A stretch of 64,000 nt of DNA from Meiothermus cerbereus DSM 11376 (GCF_000620065.1 NZ_JHVI01000012.1:42474-106473); one strand, 5' to 3'; counted from the first letter of the stretch, positions 9,707-18,559 are shown. Notes: generated from the sequence alone by a model not told the origin. Numbers and translations: made by a program.

Positions 9707-10369
9707 ATGCTTACTGCTCCATACAAAGACATCAACCCCCAAGAAGCCCGCAAGCTGCACGAGCAAAACACTCTTTTTGTTGATGTGCGCGAACCTGAGG
9801 AGTTTGCCCAGGTGCGCATCGAGGGTGCACAGCTCATCCCCTTGTCGGAGTTTGCCGGACGCTATCAGGAACTGCCCAAAGATCAGCCGGTGGTGCTCTA
9901 CTGCCGCAGCGGCAACCGCAGCGCCCAGGCCGCAGCCTGGCTCTCGGCCAAGGGCTATACCAACCTGCTCAACCTCGATGGGGGCATTATGGCCTGGTAC
10001 CAGGCCGGGCTGCCGCTGGATACCGAGCCCCTCGAGGCCACCTACCAGGACACCGCCTTCACCGAGCTCACCCCCCACGAAGCCCAGCAGTGGATTCGGG
10101 AAGGGGCCTATGTGGTGGACGTGCGCGAACCCTACGAGTACGCCATGGGGCACGTGCCCGGCGCGGTCAACATCCCCCTGGGGCGCTTTGTGAGCGAGGT
10201 GGGCAAGCTGCCCAAAGACCGCAGGCTGGTGGTGGTCTGCGCCTCGGGAGGCCGCTCCGCGCAGGCCTCTGAATATCTGGTAGGGCATGGCTTCGCCAAA
10301 GAAAAGGTGGGCAACCTCGAGGGCGGCACCTACGGCTGGATGAGCGCAGGGCTCGAGGTAGAGCGTTGA
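9707..10369 (+). CDS. Tandem double rhodanese
   Basis: A 220-residue protein with two complete rhodanese domains, each with a cysteine: Cys66 in CRSGNRS (domain about 10-105) and Cys178 in CASGGRS (domain about 120-215). In many two-domain rhodaneses the first is inactive; here both loops look competent, and the protein resembles two fused single-domain enzymes. It has a strong AAGGAGG site. Its stop overlaps the TTG start of the next gene. Confidence 0.88.
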   Translation: MLTAPYKDINPQEARKLHEQNTLFVDVREPEEFAQVRIEGAQLIPLSEFAGRYQELPKDQPVVLYCRSGNRSAQAAAWLSAKGYTNLLNLDGGIMAWYQAGLPLDTEPLEATYQDTAFTELTPHEAQQWIREGAYVVDVREPYEYAMGHVPGAVNIPLGRFVSEVGKLPKDRRLVVVCASGGRSAQASEYLVGHGFAKEKVGNLEGGTYGWMSAGLEVER

Positions 10370-10707
10370 TCGGCTGGCTCAAAAACCTGCTGGGGGGTGG
10401 GGCAGCAGTGGGCCGCCTCAGCCCTGCTGAGGCCTACGAAAAGGCCAGGGCCGGGGCCATTATCCTGGACGTGCGCACCCCATTAGAGCGCAAGGAAGGT
10501 AAAATCCCTGGCTCACAGGCTCTACCCCTCGACAAGCTGGCTAGCGAATGGGAGAAACTGCCCAAGGATAAAGAGATCATCTGCCAGTGCCGCAGCGGCG
10601 CACGCAGTGCCCAGGCCGCGCGCTTTCTGGCCGCCAAGGGCTACAAGGTCTACAATCTGGTGGGCGGCCTCGAGGCCTGGAAACAGCACAAGCTCCCGGT
10701 GAAGTGA
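10366..10707 (+). CDS. Single-domain rhodanese with short N-terminal extension
   Basis: A 113-residue protein starting at TTG 10366, which overlaps the previous stop (TTGA). A short hydrophobic N-terminus (IGWLKNLLGGGAAVG) precedes a rhodanese domain with IILDVRTPLERKEG and catalytic Cys75 in CRSGARS; a second cysteine lies two residues earlier (CQC). The final GGLEAW block is intact. It may loosely associate with the membrane, but the N-terminus is too short to call a signal peptide. Confidence 0.85.
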   Translation: MIGWLKNLLGGGAAVGRLSPAEAYEKARAGAIILDVRTPLERKEGKIPGSQALPLDKLASEWEKLPKDKEIICQCRSGARSAQAARFLAAKGYKVYNLVGGLEAWKQHKLPVK

Positions 10708-11060
10708 TGTACGACATTTTCCCCAACGAGCTTTCCCTCTGGCAAAAACGCGGTGCGCTGCTCTTGGATGTGCGCTCACCGGAGGAGTTTGCCAGTGGGC
10801 ACATTCCGGGCTCGCGTAACCTTCCCCTCGAGCAGCTCCTAGACACGCCCCAATCCCTAAAAAGCCCTATCGTAACCATCTGCGCTACGGGCAGCCGGGC
10901 AGGGTTGGCTGCGGAGGTGCTGGGGTACGAGGGCTTCGAGGTGGGCAAGCTGGTGGGGGGCATTCAGGGGTATAGGGCCCTGGGATACCCGCTCGAGCGC
11001 TCCACTCCCCCAGAAGAGGTCGAGGTGCCCTTTAGACCCGAGGAGGCTCCATGCTCCTAG
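10707..11060 (+). CDS. Rhodanese-like protein with atypical active loop
   Basis: A 117-residue rhodanese-fold protein beginning at the ATG that overlaps the preceding stop (TGATG). LLLDVRSPEEFASGHIPGS and the GGIQGYRALGYP tail are clear. The active loop is CATGSRA with Cys59, so the usual arginine-serine end is altered. An acidic, proline-rich C-terminus follows. It overlaps tauE by 10 bp. Probably the fifth sulfurtransferase of the operon. Confidence 0.8.
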   Translation: MYDIFPNELSLWQKRGALLLDVRSPEEFASGHIPGSRNLPLEQLLDTPQSLKSPIVTICATGSRAGLAAEVLGYEGFEVGKLVGGIQGYRALGYPLERSTPPEEVEVPFRPEEAPCS

Positions 11061-11815
11061 CCTGGATGGGTGCAATTCTCATCGGTCTGGCCCTGGGGAT
11101 GCTGGGCTCGGGGGGCTCGATTCTCACCGTGCCCATCCTGGTCTACCTGGTGGGGGAACCCGACAAGCTGGCCATCGCCGAGTCGCTGGCTATTGTGGGC
11201 CTGATCGCCTTGGTAGGGGCTGTGCCCTACGCCCTGAAGGGCCTGATCGACTGGCGCAATGTGCTGTTTTTTGGCCTGCCGGGCATGGCCGGCACCTACC
11301 TGGGGGCCTATTTTTCCAAGTGGGTGCCGGGGGTCTGGCAGCTGGGGCTGTTTGCGGTGGTAATGCTGCTGGCCGCTTACATGATGTTCCGCCCACCCAG
11401 GCTCGAGGCCACCCCGCAGAAGCGCGCCTACTTCAAGATTGTTGTGGATGGCCTGGTGGTAGGCGTCCTGACCGGCCTGGTTGGGGTGGGCGGGGGCTTC
11501 CTGATTGTCCCGGCCCTGGTTTTGCTGGGCGGGCTGCCCATGCACCTGGCGGTGGGTACGAGCCTGCTGATTGTAGCGATGAAGTCGGCCAGCGGCTTCT
11601 ACAAATACCTGCACCTGCTGCCCGAGCAGGGCTACACCGTACACTGGGACATCGTGCTGATCTTCGCGGCGCTGGGCATCGCGGGCAGCTTGTTTGGGGG
11701 CCGCCTGGCCGCCTCCATTCCCCAGCTTGCCCTGCGGCGCGGCTTCGCCGGGTTTTTGGTAGTGATGGGGGTTTTTATCCTGTGGCAGAACCTGCCCAAG
11801 GTGTTACATGGCTAG
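11051..11815 (+). CDS. tauE: TauE/SafE-family sulfite (or sulfur-anion) exporter
   Basis: A 254-residue integral membrane protein with about eight hydrophobic segments and the two internal TauE/SafE repeats, seen as [18 protein letters not shown] near the N-terminus and [17 protein letters not shown] in the middle. It ends the cst-like operon. Staphylococcal cst also pairs CstB with a TauE protein, and the family exports sulfite, thiosulfate or sulfoacetate. Export of sulfite or thiosulfate made by the upstream enzymes is the likely role. Confidence 0.87.
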   Translation: MLLAWMGAILIGLALGMLGSGGSILTVPILVYLVGEPDKLAIAESLAIVGLIALVGAVPYALKGLIDWRNVLFFGLPGMAGTYLGAYFSKWVPGVWQLGLFAVVMLLAAYMMFRPPRLEATPQKRAYFKIVVDGLVVGVLTGLVGVGGGFLIVPALVLLGGLPMHLAVGTSLLIVAMKSASGFYKYLHLLPEQGYTVHWDIVLIFAALGIAGSLFGGRLAASIPQLALRRGFAGFLVVMGVFILWQNLPKVLHG

Positions 11816-12065
11816 GCCAGGTTACGGTTGAATCCAGCTCCCCAAAACACATTTGCTCAAGAAAAAACGCCTGGGCTCTGTGGCCCAAAGCCTAGTTTTT
11901 TCGGGGCAACCAGTGTGGTACAACCATCACTCCTGCACAATTTCGCGATGCATACCAACTTTAGAGCTTTTATAGGGGGGCCTCGCGTTTCGTTACGCGA
12001 TGCAATGGCACATAACGCCGCAACAGTGGACTTTTTGCACATTTGTTCCACAAACTGCATGTACC
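11816..12065. other. Intergenic region between tauE and the CZB-domain gene
   Basis: A 250-bp spacer. A weak hairpin (TGGGC/GCCCA, 11872-11887) is followed a few bases later by a T-run at 11895-11901 and may terminate the tauE operon. The string CGCGATGCA occurs twice, about 50 bp apart. I see no convincing gene. Confidence 0.4.
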
Positions 12066-12527
12066 ATGCCACTTATGAACCTTTTTGATTGGCTCCGCAA
12101 CTGGGGCCGTAAACAACCCACGGAGGCCCCCAAATTAGAATCAGAAGAACAACACTTCATGGGCCTGGATGTGCAGGCGGTCATTAATACCCACCTGGCC
12201 TGGCGCAAACGGCTCGAGGACTGCATTCTAGGTCACTCCAACGAAGAGCTAGACATCAGCGTCATCATGCAGGACAACCAGTGCCAGCTGGGTCAGTGGC
12301 TTTATGGTCAAGCCGCTCGCAGCACCCTGGCCCTGCATCCCGAGTTTGCGGCCCTGCGCGAAACACACCGTACTTTCCACCTGTACGCTGCACGGGTGCT
12401 ACAGACCCTGCGCATGCGGGGGGTGGAGGCCGCTCAGACCATGCTCGAGACCGAATTTGACCGCCTGTCCAAAGACATCGTGTTCAACCTGGCCGCCCTC
12501 ATGCACAAGGAGCGCACCCTCCATTAA
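12066..12527 (+). CDS. CZB (chemoreceptor zinc-binding) domain protein
   Basis: A 153-residue cytoplasmic protein consisting of one helical CZB domain (about 35-150). The family zinc ligands are visible: the histidine in NTHLAWRKRL, the cysteine in CQLGQWLYG, and the later ETHRTFH histidines. CZB domains bind zinc and sense oxidants such as HOCl in chemoreceptors and diguanylate cyclases; here the domain stands alone. ATG 12066 and ATG 12075 are both possible; neither has a ribosome site. A strong terminator follows, so it is monocistronic. Confidence 0.8.
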   Translation: MPLMNLFDWLRNWGRKQPTEAPKLESEEQHFMGLDVQAVINTHLAWRKRLEDCILGHSNEELDISVIMQDNQCQLGQWLYGQAARSTLALHPEFAALRETHRTFHLYAARVLQTLRMRGVEAAQTMLETEFDRLSKDIVFNLAALMHKERTLH

Positions 12528-12543
12528 AACCTTTGCCCAATGG

Positions 12544-12586
12544 TAGCCGCTGTGCGGCCAGAGCCAGGCCGTTGCGGCTATTTTTT
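12544..12586 (+). terminator. Rho-independent terminator of the CZB gene
   Basis: The stem TAGCCGC (12544-12550) / GCGGCTA (12574-12580) is followed by six T residues. Confidence 0.8.
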
Positions 12587-12698
12587 GGTGTTGCAGTCCA
12601 GCGAGGATTCCTGGCGATACCTCGAGCCGGCCCCTATCGCACACTTCACTGGCGCGGCCCCTCATCCGGGAGGATGATGCTGAAGGGTGTCTAATACC

Positions 12699-13178
12699 TT
12701 ACTGGTAGCCCGCCAGGGCCAGGTCGTCCTTGAGGGACTCCACCTCCACCTTGCCGGCATAAACGTTCACCACCCTGCCCTCGCCATCGAGCACAAAAGT
12801 CCAGGGCTGGCCCAGCGCCTTATAGCGGTTGGCCACGGCCACCGGGTTGTCGCCACCCGGCTGGGCCAAAAGCGGGAGAAAGCGCGGGTAGTTTTTCATG
12901 TAATCCCGCACCACCTGCTCGGTATCGCGCGGCTCCCGGCTAATCACCACAAAAGGCACCTGATACTCTTGTGCAATCTGGTGCAGCTTGGGGAACTCGG
13001 CCCGGCAGATAGGGCACCAGCTAGCCCAAAACGTAATCACCACCGGCTTGCCCTTAAAGCTGGCCAGGGTGTACACCTTGCCAGAGATATCCCGCAAGCG
13101 AAAGTCGGGTGCCACCTGCCCCGGAGAAACGGCCAGGCCCACCGCAAACAAAATTAAAGTTGCCAACCAGCGTTTCAT
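12699..13178 (-). CDS. TlpA/ResA-like exported thioredoxin
   Basis: A 159-residue protein with an N-terminal signal or anchor segment (MKRWLATLILFAVGLAVSPG) and a TlpA-like fold: VAPDFRLRDISG, FWASWCPIC with the redox cysteine pair, and the WTFVLDGEGRVV cis-proline-side block. It should act in the cell envelope as a thiol-disulfide reductant, perhaps for cytochrome c maturation or Sox protein cysteines. ATG 13178 has a GGGAGGAAGC site; an in-frame ATG lies 12 bp upstream. An operator of the window-wide CstR type lies 20 bp upstream of the start. Confidence 0.88.
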   Translation of the reverse strand: MKRWLATLILFAVGLAVSPGQVAPDFRLRDISGKVYTLASFKGKPVVITFWASWCPICRAEFPKLHQIAQEYQVPFVVISREPRDTEQVVRDYMKNYPRFLPLLAQPGGDNPVAVANRYKALGQPWTFVLDGEGRVVNVYAGKVEVESLKDDLALAGYQ

Positions 13179-13197
13179 GCTTCCTCCCATTGAGTTG

Positions 13198-13214
13198 ATA
13201 CCTATAGTGGGTAT
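13198..13214. promoter_or_regulatory. CstR/CsoR-type operator upstream of the tlpA-like gene
   Basis: ATACCTATAGTGGGTAT has perfect 5-bp outer arms (ATACC/GGTAT) and the same 17-bp length as the other sites, but a weaker central C/G tract. It overlaps the likely minus-strand promoter. Confidence 0.5.
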
Positions 13215-13540
13215 GCCACTTTGAATTAAATAGCAAGCTCCCTCTGCGCACAAGGGGTTGGGCCACACGATCCACAAAAAAACTTTCAACATCCTGGCAA
13301 ATACGGCTTGTAGAAGGCTATTGTGCACCGCGCCGAGGTGGTTGCTTGGTAGAGGTTTGGCTGGTTAGTTGCTTCTTGCAAAACTCATCAAGTCACAACA
13401 GCAACACCCGGTGGAGGGACTTGAATAAAAATAGTGATGAGGGCTATATTAAAAAGGAATAGGGTCTACGATAATGCATAAAAAGTGTATGTAACACCTC
13501 ATTGGTTGCCCTTAGGCAGCGGTGGCACCTTAATGGGGAG

Positions 13541-13569
13541 TTGACGTGTATACCCCCAGGCAGTATTAA
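13541..13569 (+). promoter_or_regulatory. Promoter of the sox operon with CstR-type operator in the spacer
   Basis: TTGACG (13541-13546) and TATTAA (13564-13569) are separated by exactly 17 bp. The spacer and -10 region contain ATACCCCCAGGCAGTAT (13550-13566), matching the left half of the CstR-type operator exactly and the right half partly. The start codon is at 13597. Confidence 0.65.
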
Positions 13570-13596
13570 TGGGTAATCGATAAGCTAAGGTTTGCT

Positions 13597-14031
13597 ATGC
13601 GATACATTTTGTTATCAATCATCGGGGCCTTACTGACGGCCAACGCCCAGGGGGTGGATTTTGACCGCTGGTATCCCTATGCCCAGGCCAGCCAGTATGC
13701 CCAGATGCACGGGCGCATCCTGATGGTCTATTTCTGGAGTGGGGTCTGTCCTTACTGCGACCAAATGAACACCCATGTTCTTTCCGACCCGGCGGTCTCG
13801 AGCGTCCTCGAGCGCCGCTTTGTGGTGGCCAGCGTGGACAGTCATAGCCCCGAAGGACGCGCCCTCAGCGCGCAAATGCGGGCATTTGGCACCCCAAGTT
13901 TTGTCTTCTTCGTACCCCAGGGGGGTACGTTGAAAGAGGCGGGTCGGCTCTTTGGTAGCCGTACCCGTGCACAGTTTCTGAGCGAACTGCAACAGATCTG
14001 TGCGAAAGTGGGAGGTGAAGGTTGTGGATAG
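13597..14031 (+). CDS. SoxW-like exported thioredoxin
   Basis: A 144-residue exported thioredoxin-fold protein. The first 17 or so residues (MRYILLSIIGALLTANA) are a signal peptide; the redox motif is C51-P-Y-C54 in WSGVCPYCDQM; FGTPSFVFF carries the cis-proline. Two further cysteines near the C-terminus (QQIC, EGCG) are unusual. As the first gene of the sox operon it probably keeps SoxY or other Sox thiols reduced, as SoxW does elsewhere. It overlaps soxY by 8 bp. Confidence 0.82.
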   Translation: MRYILLSIIGALLTANAQGVDFDRWYPYAQASQYAQMHGRILMVYFWSGVCPYCDQMNTHVLSDPAVSSVLERRFVVASVDSHSPEGRALSAQMRAFGTPSFVFFVPQGGTLKEAGRLFGSRTRAQFLSELQQICAKVGGEGCG

Positions 14032-14485
14032 AAGAAAATTTTTGAAAGCATCGGCAGGGGCTGTTGCCGGAACCCTGTTGGCTCATCAGCTCACCTCGGC
14101 ACTGGCCCAAGGGGGCCTCGAGGGCGAGGATATTGCCAACCTTGAAAAGGGCTTGCAGCAAGTGCTGGGCAAGAGCTTCAAAGACTTGACAGCCTCGCCC
14201 CAGGTTAAGCTGGTGGCCCCTACCATCGCGGAGTCGGGCGCCAACGTACCGGTGGAGATCGAGGCCAGCCTGCCCGCCGACCAGGTCAAGGCCATTCACT
14301 GCTTCAGCGACAAAAACGCCAATCCCCTGCTCTTCACGGTCGTTCTTAGCGGGGTCTTGCCCTACTACGCCACCCGCGTGCGGGTCGCCGAAACCGCCCC
14401 GGTACGGGCCGTGGTCGAAACCAAAGACGGCAAGTTCTTGATGGCCTCGCAGTCGGTACGTGTCACTGTAGGCGGTTGCGGTTAA
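14024..14485 (+). CDS. soxY: Sulfur-compound carrier protein SoxY
   Basis: A 153-residue protein with a Tat signal (MDRRKFLKASAGAVAGTLLA) and a C-terminal swinging arm ending VTVGGCG, the carrier cysteine of SoxY that is loaded with thiosulfate. The family arm is GGCGG; here the final glycine is absent. The chosen start is GTG 14024, 8 bp after a GGAGG site and overlapping the previous stop. SoxZ follows 12 bp downstream and forms the SoxYZ heterodimer in the periplasm-like space. Confidence 0.92.
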   Translation: MDRRKFLKASAGAVAGTLLAHQLTSALAQGGLEGEDIANLEKGLQQVLGKSFKDLTASPQVKLVAPTIAESGANVPVEIEASLPADQVKAIHCFSDKNANPLLFTVVLSGVLPYYATRVRVAETAPVRAVVETKDGKFLMASQSVRVTVGGCG

Positions 14486-14497
14486 GGAGGCATGCTT

Positions 14498-14824
14498 ATG
14501 GCGATTAACATTCTGGTTCGTTTCACCCCAGCTAAACCCAAAGCCGGCGAAGAGGTTCGGGTGCAGGTCGTCGTGCAGCACCCCATGGAGCCTGGTACCC
14601 GTAAGGATGCCAATGGCAAGCTGATTCCAGCCGATTACATCAACGAGGTCAACATTACGATGGATGGGCAACTCATCGCCCAGGTCAAGCCCGGCCCCGG
14701 CACCAGCGCCAACCCTTTGTTTGCTTTCAAGATGAAGGCCAGCAAAGCGGGCCAGCTTAAGGTCACCTGCAAAGACCTGAACGGCCAAACCGGCGAAAGA
14801 ACCGCAGACCTGACCCTGGCCTAG
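14498..14824 (+). CDS. soxZ: Sulfur-oxidation protein SoxZ
   Basis: A 108-residue immunoglobulin-like protein without a signal peptide, as usual, since it is exported with SoxY. ILVRFTPAKPKAGEEVRV, QHPMEPGTRKDANGKLIPA and the FKMKASKAGQLKV block are characteristic. ATG 14498 lies 7 bp after AAGGAGG; the nearer ATG 14492 is too close to that site. Confidence 0.95.
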   Translation: MAINILVRFTPAKPKAGEEVRVQVVVQHPMEPGTRKDANGKLIPADYINEVNITMDGQLIAQVKPGPGTSANPLFAFKMKASKAGQLKVTCKDLNGQTGERTADLTLA

Positions 14825-14833
14825 GAGGTTCGG

Positions 14834-15625
14834 ATGGGTCGCTTCTGGCGTTTGGTAGGGGCGGTTGCTCTAGCCCTTTTTAGCCTGATGGTGTTGGCCC
14901 AGGAAGAAGACGATCCGGTCAAGGAGGCCGAGAAGCAGAAGAAGCAGCTTCTGGAGCAGAGCGGGGGGATTCTTCCCAGCGACCTTTATGTAGAGCAGGG
15001 CGAGCAGTTGTTCAAAGCCAAGCGTGGGCCCAAGCAGGTGAGCCTCGAGGCCTGCGACTTTGGCCGAGGGCCGGGGAAGCTCGAGGGGGTGGTGGGGCGG
15101 CTGCCCCGCTACTTCTTCGATACCAGGCGGGTCGAAGACCTCGACTCGCGCATTCGCACCTGCATGATTCGCCTGCAGGGCTTCCGCCCTGAGGAAATTC
15201 GGCGTGCTGACGTGGTAGCCATTGCTTTCTACCTGGCCTCGCTCTCCAACGGGCAGCCGGTCACGGTGCGTCCCTTGATGCCCCAGGAGAAAAAGCTCTA
15301 CGAGCTCGGCGAGCGGCTCTTTTATCTGCGGGCTGGCCCGCGCGACATGGGCTGTGCCACCTGCCATGTGACCTACGTGGGCAAGCGGGCGGGGGTTCTC
15401 CCCTACTCCGACATCCTCAAGGACAAGCGAGCCGCCAGCCACTGGCCGGCTTTCCGCTACTCCAACGACCAGGCCTGGACCATGGCCGATCGTATCCGGG
15501 CTTGCTACAGCAACCTCAGCATGCCCGCGCCCGACTTCTACTCCGACCCCATCATTGCCCTGACCCTCTTTATGAACGTCCAGGCCAACGGGGCCCGGAT
15601 GGATCTACCCGGTTTCATACGCTAG
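14834..15625 (+). CDS. soxA: SoxA c-type cytochrome, first copy
   Basis: A 263-residue exported cytochrome subunit (signal about 1-22). SoxAX joins thiosulfate to the SoxY cysteine. Only one heme site is present, C174-A-T-C-H178. The N-terminal half has the related fold but no CxxCH (its ACDFGRGPG and RIRTC blocks remain), so this is a mono-heme SoxA. The catalytic cysteine is C224 in RIRACYSN. A second complete soxXA pair lies downstream. Confidence 0.93.
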   Translation: MGRFWRLVGAVALALFSLMVLAQEEDDPVKEAEKQKKQLLEQSGGILPSDLYVEQGEQLFKAKRGPKQVSLEACDFGRGPGKLEGVVGRLPRYFFDTRRVEDLDSRIRTCMIRLQGFRPEEIRRADVVAIAFYLASLSNGQPVTVRPLMPQEKKLYELGERLFYLRAGPRDMGCATCHVTYVGKRAGVLPYSDILKDKRAASHWPAFRYSNDQAWTMADRIRACYSNLSMPAPDFYSDPIIALTLFMNVQANGARMDLPGFIR

Positions 15626-15634
15626 GGAGGTTTT

Positions 15635-16213
15635 GTGCGGCGCTTTTACATAATTACGTTGCTCCTCATACTCCTTGGCCTGGCCAGCGGCCAAACCGGC
15701 CCGTCTTACATCACCCCGGAACTCCAGCGGCTGATCCAAGCGGGGGGCCAGAACTACTCGAATACCTTGCTCAGACAAGCCTCCGACCAGGCCCTTTGCT
15801 CCATCCACCGCAATAGGCTACCCGCCGATGTGCTCGGCCCCTTCATCGAGGCCCAGCGCCAAACCATCAAGTACCCCGCCGATGGCAAGCTGATGGGCGA
15901 CTGGAAAAAAGGCGAAGCCATCTTCAACACGCTGGCCCGCGGCAACTGCTTCTCCTGCCATGTGGGCTCGCCACTCAACATCGGCGGCAATGTGGGGCCC
16001 AGCCTGGAGAAGTACGGCCAGCGCGGCACTTCCGAAGCAGTTCAGAAATATACCTACGAGGTGATCTACAACACCTGGGCCTACTTCCCCTGTACGGTGA
16101 TGTACCGCTTCGGGCATAATGGTTTGCTTAAACCCGAGGAGATAGCCGACGTGGTGGCCTACCTGCTCGACCCGGCCTCGGACTTCAACACCAAACCGGC
16201 GCTTAAGCGCTAG
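15635..16213 (+). CDS. soxX: SoxX c-type cytochrome, first copy
   Basis: A 192-residue exported mono-heme cytochrome (signal about 1-20) starting at GTG 15635 after GGGAGG. Heme motif C105-F-S-C-H109; the distal methionine is probably in CTVMYRFGHNG. A family-specific helical N-terminal region (ALCSIHRNRLPADV, RQTIKYPADGKLMGDWKKGE) precedes the heme domain. Two extra cysteines could form a disulfide. Partner of the adjacent SoxA. Confidence 0.92.
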   Translation: MRRFYIITLLLILLGLASGQTGPSYITPELQRLIQAGGQNYSNTLLRQASDQALCSIHRNRLPADVLGPFIEAQRQTIKYPADGKLMGDWKKGEAIFNTLARGNCFSCHVGSPLNIGGNVGPSLEKYGQRGTSEAVQKYTYEVIYNTWAYFPCTVMYRFGHNGLLKPEEIADVVAYLLDPASDFNTKPALKR

Positions 16214-16269
16214 TTGCCTTAGCCGCAGTGTGTTCCCTGGCGGGCGCATGCCTGGGAAATGGAGGTGCA

Positions 16270-17976
16270 ATGACCCGACGTGAACTGGTACAACTCTTGC
16301 TGGCCTTGGGTATTACCTCCCCCAAAGCCTTTGCCCAGGCCATGGAACGCCCCGAGGCGCTCTACGACCTGCCCCCCTTCGGCAATGTTACGCTGCTCTT
16401 CAACACCGACCTGCACGCCCAACTGCGGCCCCACTACTTTATGGAGCCGCCCAACCTGCTGGCGGCCAAAGCCCTGGAAGGCAAGCCTGGCTATCTGGCC
16501 GGTGAGGCTTTTTTGCGCTACTACGGTATCCGACGGGGTAGCCTGGAAGCCTACGTGTTTTCCTCGGTAGACTTTGCGGCCCTGGCCCAGCGCTTTGGCC
16601 CGATGGGCGGTGGGGCCTACATCGGCGCCCTCATCAAACAGCAAAAAGCCCAGGCAGGGGAAAAGCGCACCCTGGTGCTGGACGGCGGCGATACCTGGAC
16701 CAACTCCGGCATCTCGCTTTTGACCAAGGGGCAGGTGGTGGTGGACTGGATGAACCGGGTGGGTTTCGACCACATGGTCTTCCACTGGGAGTACACCCTG
16801 GGCCGCGCGCGGGTCGAGGAGCTGGTAAAGCAGCTGCAGGCCCAGATCGTGAGCTTCAACATCGTGGACGACCTCTTTGGCGACCCCATCTACGAGCCCT
16901 ACGCCATCCACGAAATCGGGGGCTACACCCTGGGCATCATCGGCTCGACCTTTCCATATGTCAAAGTCTCACACCCCGAGGAGTTCTCCGAAGGGCTTTC
17001 TTTTGGGATCCGGGAAAACGAGTTGCAAAAATACGTAGACGAGCTGCGAGGCAAAGGCGTGGATGCGGTGGTGCTGCTCTCGCACAACGGCGTGCCGCTG
17101 GATCTGGCCCTGGCCGGACGCATCAAGGGCCTCGACCTGATTTTGACCGGCCACACCCACGACTTCACGCCCGCCCCCATTCGGGTGGGCCAAACCTGGC
17201 TGGTGGCCGGGGGTTCGGCGGGCAAGGCTGTGGTGCGGGTAGACCTGGAGATGAGGAAAGGCGGGATTGCCGATATACGGGCCAAGACCCTGCCGGTCGC
17301 TACCAACCTGATTAAGCCTGACCCTGGGCTCGAGGCCTTCATCCGCGAGGCCTACGCACCGCATCTGGACTACCTCGACCAGGTGCTGGGCACCAGCGAA
17401 ACCCTGCTGTACAAGCGCGACTCCACCTACTCCACCCTGGACGAGCTGGCCGGTCGGGCGGTTCGGGCGGCCTACCCCGAGGTGGAGGTGGCCTTTAGCA
17501 CCGGCACCCGCTGGGGTACGGCCATTCTGCCGGGCCAGCCCATCACCATGGATAAAATCCTGGCCTTCACCGGCTTCACCTACCCCGAGGTCTACGTGTT
17601 CAAGCTCAAGGGCGATCGCCTGCAGGCCGTGCTGGAAGACGTGGCGGCCAATACCTTCAACCCCGACCCCTTCTACCAGCAAGGGGGCGACATGAGCCGG
17701 GTTTTTGGGCTCTCCTACGACCTGGCGGTGAATGCTCCCACCGGCCAGCGCATCCGCAACGTGGCCATCCAGGGCCGTCGCCTGGACCCCAACCGGGAGT
17801 ACACCCTGGCCTCGTTTGGCGGGCGCCTCCAGCGCAGTGGCACCCTGGTAGAAAAGTACACCCCCCGCCCCATCTACGACCTAATTGCCGAGTATCTCAA
17901 GCAGGTCAAAACCGTAAACATCCCCCCACGCCCCAGCATGCGGGTGCTGGATCAACGCTATGTATTGCCCGGATAA
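16270..17976 (+). CDS. soxB: SoxB thiosulfohydrolase
   Basis: A 568-residue dimanganese hydrolase that releases sulfate from the SoxY-bound substrate. It has a twin-arginine-like start (MTRRELVQLLLALG), the metallophosphoesterase motif TDLHAQ at 46-51, LVLDGGDTWTNSG, the SoxB-specific HWEYTLGRA block (GNH[D/E] replaced), LSHNGVPLD and GHTHDFTP, then a 5'-nucleotidase C-terminal domain from about residue 370. ATG 16270 follows GGAGG. Confidence 0.95.
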   Translation: MTRRELVQLLLALGITSPKAFAQAMERPEALYDLPPFGNVTLLFNTDLHAQLRPHYFMEPPNLLAAKALEGKPGYLAGEAFLRYYGIRRGSLEAYVFSSVDFAALAQRFGPMGGGAYIGALIKQQKAQAGEKRTLVLDGGDTWTNSGISLLTKGQVVVDWMNRVGFDHMVFHWEYTLGRARVEELVKQLQAQIVSFNIVDDLFGDPIYEPYAIHEIGGYTLGIIGSTFPYVKVSHPEEFSEGLSFGIRENELQKYVDELRGKGVDAVVLLSHNGVPLDLALAGRIKGLDLILTGHTHDFTPAPIRVGQTWLVAGGSAGKAVVRVDLEMRKGGIADIRAKTLPVATNLIKPDPGLEAFIREAYAPHLDYLDQVLGTSETLLYKRDSTYSTLDELAGRAVRAAYPEVEVAFSTGTRWGTAILPGQPITMDKILAFTGFTYPEVYVFKLKGDRLQAVLEDVAANTFNPDPFYQQGGDMSRVFGLSYDLAVNAPTGQRIRNVAIQGRRLDPNREYTLASFGGRLQRSGTLVEKYTPRPIYDLIAEYLKQVKTVNIPPRPSMRVLDQRYVLPG

Positions 17977-17991
17977 CCAGGAGGACAAGAA

Positions 17992-18555
17992 GTGAGGAAA
18001 AGATACGTGTTAGGACTTTTGGCCATGCTGCTGGCGGGGCTGACCCTTTCGCAGCAAAGCCCCTTTCAGCAGCGGGTGCAGCAGGCCATCCAGAGTGGCG
18101 GCAGCAAGTTTGCTGAAACCATGAAGCAAGACCCCGACCAAGCCCTGTGTTCGCAGTACCGCGACAAGCTGCCCCCCGAACAGGTAGGGGCTTTCCTCGA
18201 GCGCCAGCGGGCCCTGATTAAGTACCCCGCCGACGGCAAGCTGATGGGCGACTGGAAACAGGGCGAGGCCCTTTTCACCAATCCCCGCAAGGGCAACTGC
18301 TACGCATGTCATACCGGCGACCCCAAAGAAGCGGGAGCTGGCCGCATGGGGCCGGGGCTGGTGGGGTATGGTGCCCGTGGCACCAGCGAGGCGGTGGTCA
18401 AGTACACCTACGACAAGATTTACAACGCCTGGGCTTCCATGCCCTGCTCGCTGATGTACCGGGCCGGTCATCACGGCATCCTGACCCCAGAAGAAACCGC
18501 CCACGTGACGGCCTTCCTGCTCGACCCGGCCTCGCCGGTGAATGCCAAGAGGTGA
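17992..18555 (+). CDS. soxX: SoxX c-type cytochrome, second copy
   Basis: A 187-residue paralogue of the SoxX encoded at 15635. It shares the signal peptide, ALCSQYRDKLP, IKYPADGKLMGDWKQGE, heme motif C103-Y-A-C-H107, and the CSLMYRAGHHG distal region. It starts at GTG 17992 after AGGAGG and is followed after 4 bp by its SoxA partner, so gene order is XA here and AX upstream. Confidence 0.9.
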   Translation: MRKRYVLGLLAMLLAGLTLSQQSPFQQRVQQAIQSGGSKFAETMKQDPDQALCSQYRDKLPPEQVGAFLERQRALIKYPADGKLMGDWKQGEALFTNPRKGNCYACHTGDPKEAGAGRMGPGLVGYGARGTSEAVVKYTYDKIYNAWASMPCSLMYRAGHHGILTPEETAHVTAFLLDPASPVNAKR

Positions 18556-18559
18556 TGCC

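Larger units (their letters stand above)
13179..13596. other. Divergent regulatory region between tlpA-like gene and the sox operon
   Basis: A 418-bp spacer holding the tlpA operator (13198-13214) and the sox promoter with its operator (13541-13569). The middle (about 13400-13500) is AT-rich. I see no gene or RNA structure that I can name. Confidence 0.55.
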
